From the NCBI RefSeq assembly GCF_030272615.1, contig NC_081406.1:470880400-470944399 (forward strand): a stretch of 64,000 nt of DNA, written 5' to 3'. This DNA is from Cryptomeria japonica (taxonomy: Eukaryota > Streptophyta > Pinopsida > Cupressales > Cupressaceae). How positions within the stretch are numbered: the stretch's first letter is position 1; every line of letters starts with the position of its first letter. The notes below the pieces were generated by a model. The model was not told the DNA's origin. It saw only the letters and a program-made list of their open reading frames with translations, and ran no database searches. Made by a program: the position numbers and the translations under genes. This document shows positions 23,775 through 34,200 of the stretch, in pieces.

Positions 23775-23792
23775 TGGCACCCACCGTGGGGC
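23775..23792 (+). other. Primer binding site of Gypsy F
   Basis: TGGCACCCACCGTGGGGC directly after the LTR. It matches, with one change, the TGGCGCCCACCGTGGGGC site typical of plant Tat-lineage Gypsy elements such as RIRE2. Confidence 0.8.
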
Positions 23793-25782
23793 TGGAAATC
23801 TGATTTTTGGCCTCTCAAACATCATCAAATCTTCATTTCTGGCTGGGTTGGAATCAAAATCTCATACGAGTTCATTTTTTGGCTCGTATGAGCTCCTTTG
23901 TGAACTGAAATGACAATCCATCCTGACTCGTACAAACTTCTAATTTGTCATACGAGCTCTGTTCTGCACTCATATGATCTTGGAAAGATTCTCGTACGAA
24001 CAGGTAAATCGTGTCGTACGACATTCTGATTTTGTGTTTTTAAAATAGATGCATTTTTGGAGTTTCATGCTTTGATTCGATTATCACTAATGCTAACCCT
24101 GGCCTATTTGAAAGTTTTTTGGCAGCCTAACTAGTTTTTGCAGGACTATTGTTGAAGATTACGCTTGTCAAAGACTCATTGCATAAAAAAACATCATGAC
24201 TACTAATGTATCTATTTTGCAGGTTGCCTAGGAGGACTCAACTAAACTCTATGTCTTCTTTAATATTTCTAGGCACACTTGATTTTGCTTTCATTAGTTC
24301 ATTTCTTTACCGGGCCTGCCCTCCCAAGGAGCTAATAATTCTTAGCCATTAAGGTCAGTGAGAGGGGAATGACCTAAGTGGGAACGGATAACACCAAGTA
24401 ATCCAACCCACTATAAAATAAATGTGATTTGATGAAAATCAAGTCAACGACAATGCTCGGGAATAGCTCTCCTTCGCACCTTCGGGTATATCAAACCCTG
24501 GTTTTCAAGGCTGGGAGACCTCTTAATTGAGTTTATACCTTGACGCACCGAATGAATCCCTTACTAGTTCTGGTTAAATTAGAAGCTACCTGATTCACCT
24601 CCGAAAGGGTGATAATATTTGTGCAAGATAGACAGTAACTCTCCCAAGACACTTGCCATATCATGCCCCCATTAGCGCTTGGAGTCAGATAATATGGCAT
24701 TGAGAATCCATTGCATGAGACTCAACGACCGTATTCTGATTAGCTATTGGGTGTGTACCTAAGCTTGCAAGCAAAGGTTTTCTCTCTCAGCCAACTTCCT
24801 TAGGTAGTGTAATGTGCTTGAAGGTCACTAATCATATCATATGTTTGCTGTGTATTCATCCCTTAAACAGAAAATCAGACATTCAAAAATGGAAAACATA
24901 AGCAAAAAATCAAACTTTACTAATCAAAATTCTACCAAACGAGCATATTTTTCTCTTTTAAGTTCTCTATCATACGAGGAATCTACTTTGTCATATGGTC
25001 CGATGGGAATTATCGTACGAGCTTGCTAGCATAAAATATTTTGTCATATGGCTTATTAAGTTGTGTTGTACGAGGCCTTTTGTTTGTCGTTTGGCTTAGG
25101 GGAATTGTCGTACGAGCCTACGCTTTGTCATATGAAAATTATGATTTGTCGTATGAGCTTATATGTATTATCATCTAAGGTTGCTTAAATTGTCGTATGA
25201 AATTTTGTCTCTATTAGTCCAAAGTTGTCTTCTTGCACATCTTTTTCAGATCTATCATATTTGCTCTGTCAATTTACAGTGAGCATAAACCCTTGATATC
25301 TGTCATTCTGTTCTTGGATTGTCTTCTTTGTTCGCTTGGTCAAGTTACCATCTATCAAAATTAGTCTCTAGAACATAAACACCTCAAGATTTATAAGTGC
25401 TCACATTCAACAAGGTTAAGATCTAAACACCTCAAAGTGCATCATCAACCTCTTTGATAAACTGATCACTCAAAACATAGTTTCACATCAGGATCTATCA
25501 TCCTTTATCATGGAACTATAACGTTTGGTCAAGATAATATTGTCCCACATCGTAGGATATATCGTTCCTATTGGACTTGATTTTTATCAAATCATCATCA
25601 TTGTAGTCCAAAACCAAAGATTGAAAAACTTGCAAAATTTTAAACACTTGAATCATCTTTCTGTGTCATATCGCTCTATCACATTTACATTGACAGTTGA
25701 TCGCTTATCAAAATAACTTTTAGACAATCAAACCCCTAAAACGGAAACAAAAACATTTACAATAGCTGAAAATCATATCAAT
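23793..25782 (+). other. Gypsy F leader with two TCGTACGA-type clusters
   Basis: About 2 kb with no coding region that I can support. Two clusters of a palindromic word (TCGTACGA and variants CATACG, CGTATG, CATATG) occur at 23871-24022 (about seven copies) and 24969-25200 (about nine copies). The stretch 24300-24800 between them looks like ordinary Gypsy leader. It occupies the place where gag would normally sit. Confidence 0.6.
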
Positions 25783-26547
25783 GTGACATACCAAAGCAAA
25801 ACACAAGAAGAAAACATGACAAACCGACATATCAGAGAAATCAAACAAGTCCAAAATCAAAATCCAACTATGTCAAAATCTCACAAGGATTCAAATACAT
25901 CTCCAAAGAAAGGCGGCTCTTTTATGCAACTCTTAAAGATATCACTAAAGGATTTGGCTGAGAAAGATCAAAATCGTGCACCTATGTCTAGCAATGGCTC
26001 ATCCCTCCATAAGAAAATTGACTCTCCAAAGGCATCTATTCCTACACCTCTTGAAAGTTTGCAAGAACCTTCCATAGCATCATCACCAAATAATACATCC
26101 AAAGATGAAGTTCCCCAAGGGATATCTATAATGGCCATCAAACCTATTTCAGAGGATCCTATTCAAAGCTCATCTCCTTCATATCCAAGCATTGATTCCT
26201 TGCAACATCCCCATAACTCTCCCTTGCAAATTGAAGTCCTCATTCATAGAACACTCATTAAACGTGTCCTAATAGATGGGGGAGTTGGCTTGACCATTTT
26301 CTCTTTGAGTCTTGTCCATGCTCTAGGTTATTCAAAAGATGCAATTGATCCCCTGAAAAAGATCACATTCAAATCATATAATGAAGAAGAACGTTCCTCT
26401 AAAGGAATTATGATATTACCCCTCAGAGTGGGACATTTGCAGAAAGACACAACATGCCAAGTTCTAGACTTGGACTTATCATACAACATACTCTTGGGAA
26501 GACCCTGGATACAGGACATACAAGATATTACATCAACATGTCATTAG
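25783..26547 (+). pseudogene. Gypsy F protease-like ORF
   Basis: 254 codons. A Ser/Pro/Lys-rich N-terminal half leads to an aspartic protease fold: VLIDGGVGLTIFSL stands where D-S/T-G-A is expected (here D-G-G-V) and YNILLGRPWIQ marks the second half. It ends just before the site where RT would follow. The frame shown begins upstream of its first ATG, so the true start is unclear. It is probably non-functional as a protease because the catalytic triplet is altered. Confidence 0.7.
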
Positions 26548-26712
26548 TGGTTAAAATTTCCAAACAATAGGCAGGAAATCACAATATCAACAAACTCAAA
26601 TCCATTGTAGTGTTGTAGTAATCTGAAATCAGATCAAGAGGTCATTGTTCCACATAACAGAGAGTCAACATATTCAAGCACACAATCCAAGGAACAATCA
26701 TTTGCATCAATT

Positions 26713-27679
26713 TTGTCAAACATGGAAAAACAAATGCAGCTAAAAGATCGAGGGAACGGAGAATATTTTCTATCATGGAAAAACAAACAAGAGCAACTTG
26801 AACTTGAAAGGGAAGAAGCAGATGTAGATATCGATGTAGTTCACATGTATGTAGGACAAACGTTAGGAACTATCCCACTTGAATCAGAATCACATTCGGC
26901 TGACTTGGACGTAATCAAGGACAATCAGGAGCTACTTCTGAGAGGTCATTTTGACGAGAGTATCTTTCTAGACATGGAAATACATATTGAAATCAATGAC
27001 ATCTCTATCATGACCCCTAATATCTTTGAAACTATCCAACATGAGGATCCTTTATCCTTAATTCATCCTAAACCTATGGACTGGGAAAATGAAGGACATA
27101 CCACCATTGATACCTTTCCTAATGACCATGACATATCCTTATATCTTAATGAAATAAAACCCACAACAACTTTCACCAGGGATTCTGCTAACGTATCTTC
27201 CAGTTAGGTGGGTGCCAAATCTCCCAGTCGCAAAAGTGAAAATAACAAAAATAATATTAGGTATAATGTTGAAAACCATTTATTGGTTACATTAGATCGA
27301 GAAAAAGTAAAAATAAAAGATGCATCTAACGGTGAAAACCTCCTCGAGGCATCAGAAGATGGGAGATTTGACACCTTACCTGAATTTTATCAAGAGAGGT
27401 CATTTATCTTAATAGAACTAGCAGAGGCAGTTATCATTGGCACAACTGATCTACATCAAGCAATCTCTCTATCAAAACATGAAGTACAAAAATATTTGGA
27501 ACCCTTTAAAAGATGGCACATATTTTACTTGTTCATATACATACATTCCAAGGTTAGATCCAAATCTTATAATACATCACCCGAATATCAGTCTAGGAGC
27601 AGGCATCAATAATGGAACACAACATGGATCAGGAGTAGGCATTCTAAAAGAGAAGGATGAAAACACAAAATCTCAATAA
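26713..27679 (+). pseudogene. Gypsy F acidic ORF pieces
   Basis: Pieces at 26713-27207 and 27208-27612 are in one frame separated by a single TAG at 27205. The first is acidic (EEADVDIDVVHMYVGQTLGT, SHSADLDVIKDNQELLLRG), the second more basic and then hydrophobic. The position after PR suggests the spacer between PR and RT in Tat polyproteins. No RT motif follows. Confidence 0.5.
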
Positions 27680-27689
27680 TGCACAAACA

Positions 27690-28474
27690 CATCTCTCAAA
27701 CACATAGCATTCAATCTTTCCTTAAAAAAATAATTGCATAAATAGGATTTAGAACCACCAACCTGGACATCTAAAGAAATGGACAAGGAAATTCAAAGAA
27801 GAGAAAATGCTCAGCCAAGCCAAATAATCCACAAACCAACAACCTCATCCCATGCATAAATGACAATAACATAAAATCCAAACATTATTCCAATCATCTA
27901 GCATACATAGAAATTCCTCTTCAAAACCAAGATTTTAAACCAAATCAAAAGTCCCAAAAAAAACTCTCCTAGCCAAAACTTCATGGCAATCTTATTTTTT
28001 TTATATTTCAAAATTACAATCGTCATACCTCATTACACCCAAAAATCAAAATAATAAAAAATAATAATAAAATTACCAACCCTTTAAAAATATTGAGATA
28101 AAGTTAATTAAATAATATTATTATCCAAATACAACTCCCAAAGGCCAACAGTAAGGAAGGGTAAGTAAACGATAAAATAAACCAATAAATAAATAATAAA
28201 TAAATCAAATGCACAATTAACATAAATGCTCAAATAAATATAATACCAAAATAAACATTAATTTATTATATTCTCAATAATTAAATATATTTATATATAT
28301 ATCAATACCAACCACAATAATTAATTTAACACCAATAACTATATATATTTCTTAATTAATTAATTAATTAATTACCTCAACACATTAAATCAACCCGACA
28401 TGAAATTAAATAAATATCACATAACACCTAGCAATGAAACTCTAACCAAGACACTAGGACTGACAAGATACCAA
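27690..28474. repeat. AT-rich segment, probable far part of Gypsy G 3' LTR
   Basis: Very AT-rich, with TTAATTAATTAATTAATTAA at about 28350. It was contiguous with 36060-36630 before element E inserted (target duplication ctaag). Since 36630 abuts Gypsy G's polypurine tract, this side is likely G's LTR, but the left border is not identified. Confidence 0.4.
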
Positions 28475-28550
28475 CTAAGTGTTGGAATAATGATATATTT
28501 GTCATTAGTGAATACACTTAGTGAAAACACTTATTCGATTTTGAATGGTT

Positions 28551-28867
28551 ACCGAGCTCATCACTCAGTCTACAGCCTATACCGAGCATTCAGTAAAGCT
28601 CACCGATTAAACAGTTCAAACCAAGCAGTAAGACTGTCACCGAGCATATGAGACAAACAGCAGTTACCGAGAAGTCAGTTCTCACCGAGTCACCAGTGGT
28701 TACCGAGTGACACTATATCTACCGAGTCACCACAGCTACCGAGTTCCAAGCTACACTTCGGGACTAGTATGGACCGAGCTTCTACTCTTACCGAGAGCAT
28801 GACGATGCCGAGTACTGTAGTGGACGCCGTGTATCAGAAGATCACCGAGCCAGCTTGAGGAACCGAG
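28551..28867 (+). promoter_or_regulatory. ACCGAG array in E U3 region
   Basis: Twelve exact ACCGAG hexamers occur in about 317 bp, all on the plus strand, plus ACCGAC, ACCGAT and GCCGAG variants. They lie 115-430 bp upstream of the TATA-like sequence, where an LTR enhancer is expected. ACCGAG resembles the DRE-type element ACCGAGA/ACCGAC bound by DREB/CBF factors. The binding factor is inference. Confidence 0.7.
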
Positions 28868-28982
28868 TATCTACCGACTCAGTAATATTTTGTTCACCTA
28901 TGTAAGGCCGACTTAAGAATGAGTCTATGTTATTAATTTGTATGAGGCCGACTTTATGAAATGTAAATGTAATTATGGACGG

Positions 28983-28990
28983 TATATATA
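28983..28990 (+). promoter_or_regulatory. TATA-box candidate of element E LTR
   Basis: TATATATA inside GGTATATATATGTG, downstream of the ACCGAG array and upstream of the repeat module. The same sequence is in the 3' LTR near 35392. Confidence 0.5.
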
Positions 28991-29647
28991 TGTGATGTAT
29001 TATACCATCTGTAGTATGTATGAAAAATGTAAGATGTATGGATATGCAAAAATTAGAAAGAGCAGAGCAGAAACTGCATTAAGGCAGCAGACCAGAACAT
29101 TTTCGCAGATTCAGTAAAGGAGCAGAATCGACATATCTATCTCAAAAGGAGATCAATACTCAAAGGATCTTATCAGCAATAAAGTTGTAAGTCAAGATCT
29201 ACTATTTCATCCTAACAGTTGAATTAGTTTGTAAATCCTTTTACCGGGTAGACTTAACAGTCTTTTGTAAATCTCTTAACCGAGTGCATACTTCATTGTA
29301 TGTTTGTAAATCCTCTAACAAGGTGGACCTAGCAGTCCAAATTTGCTTCTAACAGGGCAGATCATCAGAAGTGATCATTGTAAGCCTTAACCGGCCAACT
29401 TTTACTGCAGTACCAAAGTTTTGTGGGTACCATCCCCACCCCAGTTTTACTTTCTATTTGGAAGGTTTCTGGGTCACCAAATCTTTGTGTTATGTGTTGT
29501 GAATGATTATATTTTCATGCATGCAGTAGATTAAATGAATGAATGGTTTAATATATGCAAGTGCAGAAATGAATTAAAAGATTTAAGTGTTACTGATTCA
29601 CCCCTCCCCTCTCAGTAACTTGGTTAGTCCTGAATATTTTAAACAAT

Positions 29648-29659
29648 TGGTATCAGAGC
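29648..29659 (+). other. Primer binding site of element E
   Basis: TGGTATCAGAGC two bases after the 5' LTR, initiator Met-tRNA type. Confidence 0.93.
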
Positions 29660-29709
29660 ATTGTGGTTCTCAGAGTAAAAGTTTGACAGCTTGAGAAAAG
29701 ATCAAGACA

Positions 29710-30873
29710 ATGGAGATATTCAGACTTGACAAAGCTATTGAGAATGAAAAGCTAGATCTGGAAATGGCCATAGCACAACTCAAAGAAGCAAGAGAACATC
29801 TTTCCCAATCCCTAAAAAGAAGAAAGGAACTAGCAAAAGAAATAAATGATCATGAGTATGTTGAAACAAAAATTGAAGATCTCTTTCCTACAAGTAGTTC
29901 AAATGAAGTAGATGAAGCAAACAATGCAATCAAAGAACTCCTAGAAAAAAATGGATTACTGCAAAAAGAAGTAAGGATGCTAAGAAGAGAACAGGAAATT
30001 CAGTCTGCAAGATTTTGTGAAATCTTGGAACAAAGGAATAAAATGCAAAATGAAATAGAAGGAAGAAACAATGAAATTGTACAGCATGAAGATCTCACCG
30101 AGCAACTCTCCAATGCAAATGAAGAGATCATAATTCTCAAAGAACAGAATGAAAGTTTGAAAAATGAGCTAGATATTCAAAAGCAAGCAAATGAAAGGAT
30201 GATGAAATCTCAAACAGACTTGGATCAATTAAATGAGCAAAATCTTCACAAACAAAAAGGTAAAACTGGTCTTGGTTACAATGAAGAAGGTGAATCTTCC
30301 GAGCAAGGTAGCCAAAGAAATCAAAGACCTACATGCAATTACTGTGGTAAGATAGGTCACACATCAAACAAATGTTGGAGCAATGGAAAGACAAGATTCA
30401 AAGGCAAATGCTACAGCTGTAATCAGCATGGTCACAAGGCTAGTGAATGCAAGGAGAAACCAAAATTTGAAGGCAAATGTCACAAATGCAAGAAACAAGG
30501 TCACAAGGCATCAGAATGTAGAACAAAGACATTCACTCCAGCAAAACAAATTGTCAAAGCAATATTTGGTTGGGATTACAATACCTGGTGCAGATGTCAT
30601 TATTGTGGAGAATATGGACACATTGGGATGAATTGTACAAGGCATCATCTAAGGAAGAAAGATACAACCGTAAGATGTTATACATGCACTGAACTCGAAC
30701 ATATAGCCAAGAACTGCATGAACACAAAGAAGGTTGAAGATGAAAAGAAAGCTAAAGCTGACAACATTCGGAAACAGATGAGACAGCAGTGGGTTCCTAA
30801 ATCTACCGAGCAGGATAATTCAAGCAATGGTCCTGTCACTCAAGAATTGGGTGACCCCACCATTACAAATTAG
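29710..30873 (+). CDS. Element E ORF1: coiled-coil protein with five CCHC zinc knuckles
   Basis: 387 residues, intact, starting 50 bp after the primer site (acaATGGAG). Residues 1-185 are Glu/Lys/Leu/Asn-rich with heptad-like spacing, strongly suggesting coiled coil. Five CX2CX4HX4C knuckles follow at about residues 209-222, 234-247, 257-270, 296-309 and 323-336, all with correct spacing. The tail is basic then polar. The knuckles and the first-ORF position mark it as gag-derived, binding the element RNA. The UBN2-like core seen in Copia B, C and D gag is absent, so this looks like the C-terminal half of a Sirevirus-like gag, or a rebuilt gag. It has no stops, unlike every other gag in the window. 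Confidence 0.85.
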   Translation: MEIFRLDKAIENEKLDLEMAIAQLKEAREHLSQSLKRRKELAKEINDHEYVETKIEDLFPTSSSNEVDEANNAIKELLEKNGLLQKEVRMLRREQEIQSARFCEILEQRNKMQNEIEGRNNEIVQHEDLTEQLSNANEEIIILKEQNESLKNELDIQKQANERMMKSQTDLDQLNEQNLHKQKGKTGLGYNEEGESSEQGSQRNQRPTCNYCGKIGHTSNKCWSNGKTRFKGKCYSCNQHGHKASECKEKPKFEGKCHKCKKQGHKASECRTKTFTPAKQIVKAIFGWDYNTWCRCHYCGEYGHIGMNCTRHHLRKKDTTVRCYTCTELEHIAKNCMNTKKVEDEKKAKADNIRKQMRQQWVPKSTEQDNSSNGPVTQELGDPTITN

Positions 30874-31277
30874 ATCCATTAAAGAAGATAAGGAACTGCA
30901 TCTTCAAAGCCTTACCATAAGCAGTTCCAAAATACAAAAGCATAATCGATGAAATCAGTATTTCCGATACATACAGAAAAGTCACTTACCGAGTTGAATG
31001 TTACCGAGCATGGTAAAACTGCAGACCTTACCGAGTTAGGTCAGACATAAGAACACCGAGTTAGGTCAGTCTTACCGAGCAATCGCTAAAGTCATTAAGT
31101 CATCTCACCTACCCATTTATCAAGCATTAATGACAGAATTTTAATAAAAAGGGCAAAATCGACTTCATTCTTCACCGCGTTATTCAGCATTCGAAGAGCT
31201 TAGGTTTTCAAAGTGCTTAAGGAGATTTAAGACAAATTTGCAGTGAAGGATCTAAAAAGAACTCGTTCCATTCAGCA
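30874..31277 (+). other. Spacer between E ORF1 and ORF2
   Basis: About 400 bp without an ORF. It contains five more ACCGAG words within 100 bp (30990-31080). This may be an untranslated intergenic part of the genomic RNA, or contain an internal promoter or splice acceptor for ORF2. None can be proven from sequence. Confidence 0.5.
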
Positions 31278-34200
31278 ATGACTTCCACTAGCACCACCAG
31301 CAGGAGCAAGGCGAAGAAGACTTCCAATATGTTAGTGAAAGGAGTTGAATGGACAGCGCCGAACTTCAAACTCGTTCCAGCGATCGCAGAATCACTCGAC
31401 CCAAGTGGAGCACAGTCCAGAATTCCTTCCAAGGTACTTCTTATCAATGACATTCGTACTCATTTCAAATGCACTATTCAGGAGTTAGGGACTTTAGAAA
31501 TGGACAATTCCCTAAGTCAGCTATGTGTTGACAAAACCCTAAAACCCGAGCATAGACATTTGGAAATCAAAGGTTTGACCCATATCCCACACCTACCAAG
31601 AAACTTTCAAGTGAAATGGATTAGGTATGTATTGAGCCATGTACATGATGGGCAACTATGGTTAGATCAACCTATCTTAATAACAAAGAAGATGATTCAT
31701 AGAATCACAGGTTTACCGACGTCAGACAAAGCAAAATCCACCAAAACCCTAGGTCGGGACGAACTGCAGGAGTTAACTCTTGCCGAGTGGGATGGCAGAG
31801 GATTGAAAATTAACAATGTATCTGATGTTGAACTTAAATTTGGTATTATTATCATTGCATATAAGCTGTATAGTTCCAGTAGGCTAAATAGTGTGGCATG
31901 TGAGGCAGTAGACCTTGCCTACAAGGTAGTAAAGAAGAACATGGATTTTGACCTAGCAGAGGTCTTACTAACACAATTCAACAAGAACATAGACAGTATA
32001 AGGACATCAAAGAATAATCCATGCAAATTTGGTTCCTTGTTGATTTGTATATTTTTCTATGTACAAAACTTTTTCCCTTCTAAAGGCACAGTAGTATGGA
32101 GGAAGGATACTCCAATTTTGTATCAGATAAATGAGTTTATAGCAGAAATATGTCAGAATTTTGAGACAGTAATGGATAATTATTTTGAAGAATTTAAGGA
32201 CAAAATGAACAACAGGTTCAGGATTCCTCCTAAGTTGGTAAAAGATTACAAGGATGATATATGCTTCATGGTAGACTGTGATAAAGTTTACATCCAGGCA
32301 GCCATACCCCGAGTGGCATGGGTAAAACCATTGCCCTATGAAATTAACATAGATGAAGCAAGGGATATAATAGAAGCCCTGATAAATGAACCAGCCATTC
32401 CCAACACCCCTGCATTTGGCACTTATGATGAGGCCAAAGCCAGAATTGAGCTTGAAATCAAGCTTCCAAAGGCCATCACCAGTACCAAGAGAAAGGCAGC
32501 TAAAGAAATAGAAGAAACAGAAGAGGAATCAAAAGAGGAAGCAGAAACACCAAAGAAGAAAGGCAAAGTAGTAATCACCAAGCCTAAACCTAAAACTGCA
32601 GTGTTCACAAGGAGAACCAGGAAAGGGAAGAAAGAAAGTAAAGTTGTATTCAGGAAACCCCCTCCTACCTTCGAAGAAAAATTGAAACAGTTGGAACAAG
32701 GATCTGGCATGTCTAACTTCAAGGCACTGAAGTATGAAAGCAGATCAGATGCAGAAAAGATGCAGATCAAGGAGCTTTTACTGAACAAAATGGGTAAATG
32801 GAAATATACCCCAGATGATATCAGTTCTCAAATTCCAAATGAGCTTCTAGTCAGGATTAGACCAAGATGGACTTCAACAGTGCAAACTGTCAAAGACATT
32901 TATGCACAATCCTTAAAACAGTTGTTACCGAACCTGACATATAAAGAAGTAAAAGAGGCATTAAAGAAGAATGAACACCAAATGACACTTAGGTTTCATA
33001 CCTTCTTAGTTCTCTCCAAGCAGATAGAAGCAATAGTAAATAATGCCACAATTGTGTGGAAAAGGGTATATAATCTGCCAATGCCATCTGACCCCACGGT
33101 AACAATTGAGGGTGATAAAGATGATGAAGAGGATGAAGAGAAGAAGGAAGAAGAAGAAGCAGCTGAGGAAGAAGGTGACACGGTAATAATAGGTGATGAA
33201 GAAGGTGACACGGTAATAATAGATGATGAAGAAGGTGACACGGTGATAATAGGTGATGAAGAAGATGATCCTGAACAGGTAGCAACAGAAGTCATTGCAT
33301 CTCTTCCTCACTCACCTCAGAAAGGCGTTGCATCATCAGCTTCAGCCAGCAGGATTGTGAGCACAGTAGCTACATCTATTGCTCAATCCTTGACAATCAC
33401 CTCATCCACCGAGCTGCAGAGCATGTCATTATCTACCGGGATGCAGAGTGTTGCCTCTACCGAACAACAAGTGACTTCTTCAGTCACCGAGATCACAACT
33501 TCTCCTGCAGCATGTATAGTAAGTTTTGCAACCTCTCCAGTTTTGACACATTCTTTAGCACAAATGATCACACCAATCAGCACTCCTGCATGTACATCAA
33601 TTTTGGGAATAGTCGGTACATCCATGAGTCTTCCTCTAGTAAATCCCATTCCAGTTATAACAGCTACTCCAACCTTATCAACCATTGTAACTACATCAAA
33701 AGATAAGGAAGTAAGCACAGAAGTAATACAAAAGACACCTTTAAAACTTCTGCTTACCGGCAAGGCTATAGAGGATGATATAGATCTGGATAAAGAGATT
33801 GTCATTCCACAAATAGACCTCAATACTGCATCAATTGATGAAATGAGATTGATCAGCCAGTTGTTAGAACAGAAAGCAAAACAAAAACAACTAAGAAGTG
33901 AGAGAGACAGGGAATTCAACATCATAAACGGTGCAAAGACCATTCTCACAGATGCCTTAGGTATAAAAGTTGATCCCTCTCAACACATTTTGCTACAACT
34001 CGAAGAGGCTGTGAATAGATTCAATGAGGACTCATCAGGAGAAGAGAAACTGATAGAAAGAACCGAGAAGAAATTTGATAACAAGGTGCTTGAGCACATT
34101 GCTCAGCAGATAGCAATAAAACAAGTTGAATTGACCACTATTTTGGCCAAGTTAGAAATTTCTTTTAATAATGTAACTTCATTTTTTGCAAAGTTATGTG

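Larger units (their letters stand above)
22722..28479 (+). mobile_element. Gypsy F: Tat-like element without RT, plus strand (right end unknown)
   Basis: The element begins at TGTATACACC inside the Copia C LTR. The LTR ends GCATGACA at 23771, followed by a Tat/RIRE2-type primer site. The leader is long (23.8-25.7 kb), then come a protease-like ORF and two further ORF pieces to about 27.6 kb. No RT, RNase H or INT and no second LTR are seen before element E and Gypsy G. It is therefore either a non-autonomous derivative or truncated. The right border with G's LTR (somewhere in 27.7-28.4 kb) cannot be placed by eye. Confidence 0.7.
28480..29645 (+). repeat. 5' LTR of element E
   Basis: 1166 bp. 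In order it holds a dense ACCGAG array (28551-28867), a TATA-like TATATATA at about 28983, an AAATCC..TAACCGGGT repeat module (29230-29400) and a C-rich TTCACCCCTCCCCTCTCAG end. Confidence 0.95.

Noticed and set aside
23871-25200. TCGTACGA clusters as a CRISPR array
   Set aside because: The word is short, degenerate and irregularly spaced, and the sequence is a plant Gypsy leader.
32423-33949. Minus-strand ORFs of 98-188 codons opposite E ORF2, with Leu/His- or Ser-rich repeats
   Set aside because: Their composition is the reverse complement of the acidic and Ser/Thr-rich parts of ORF2; three overlapping frames open at once, as expected from biased composition.
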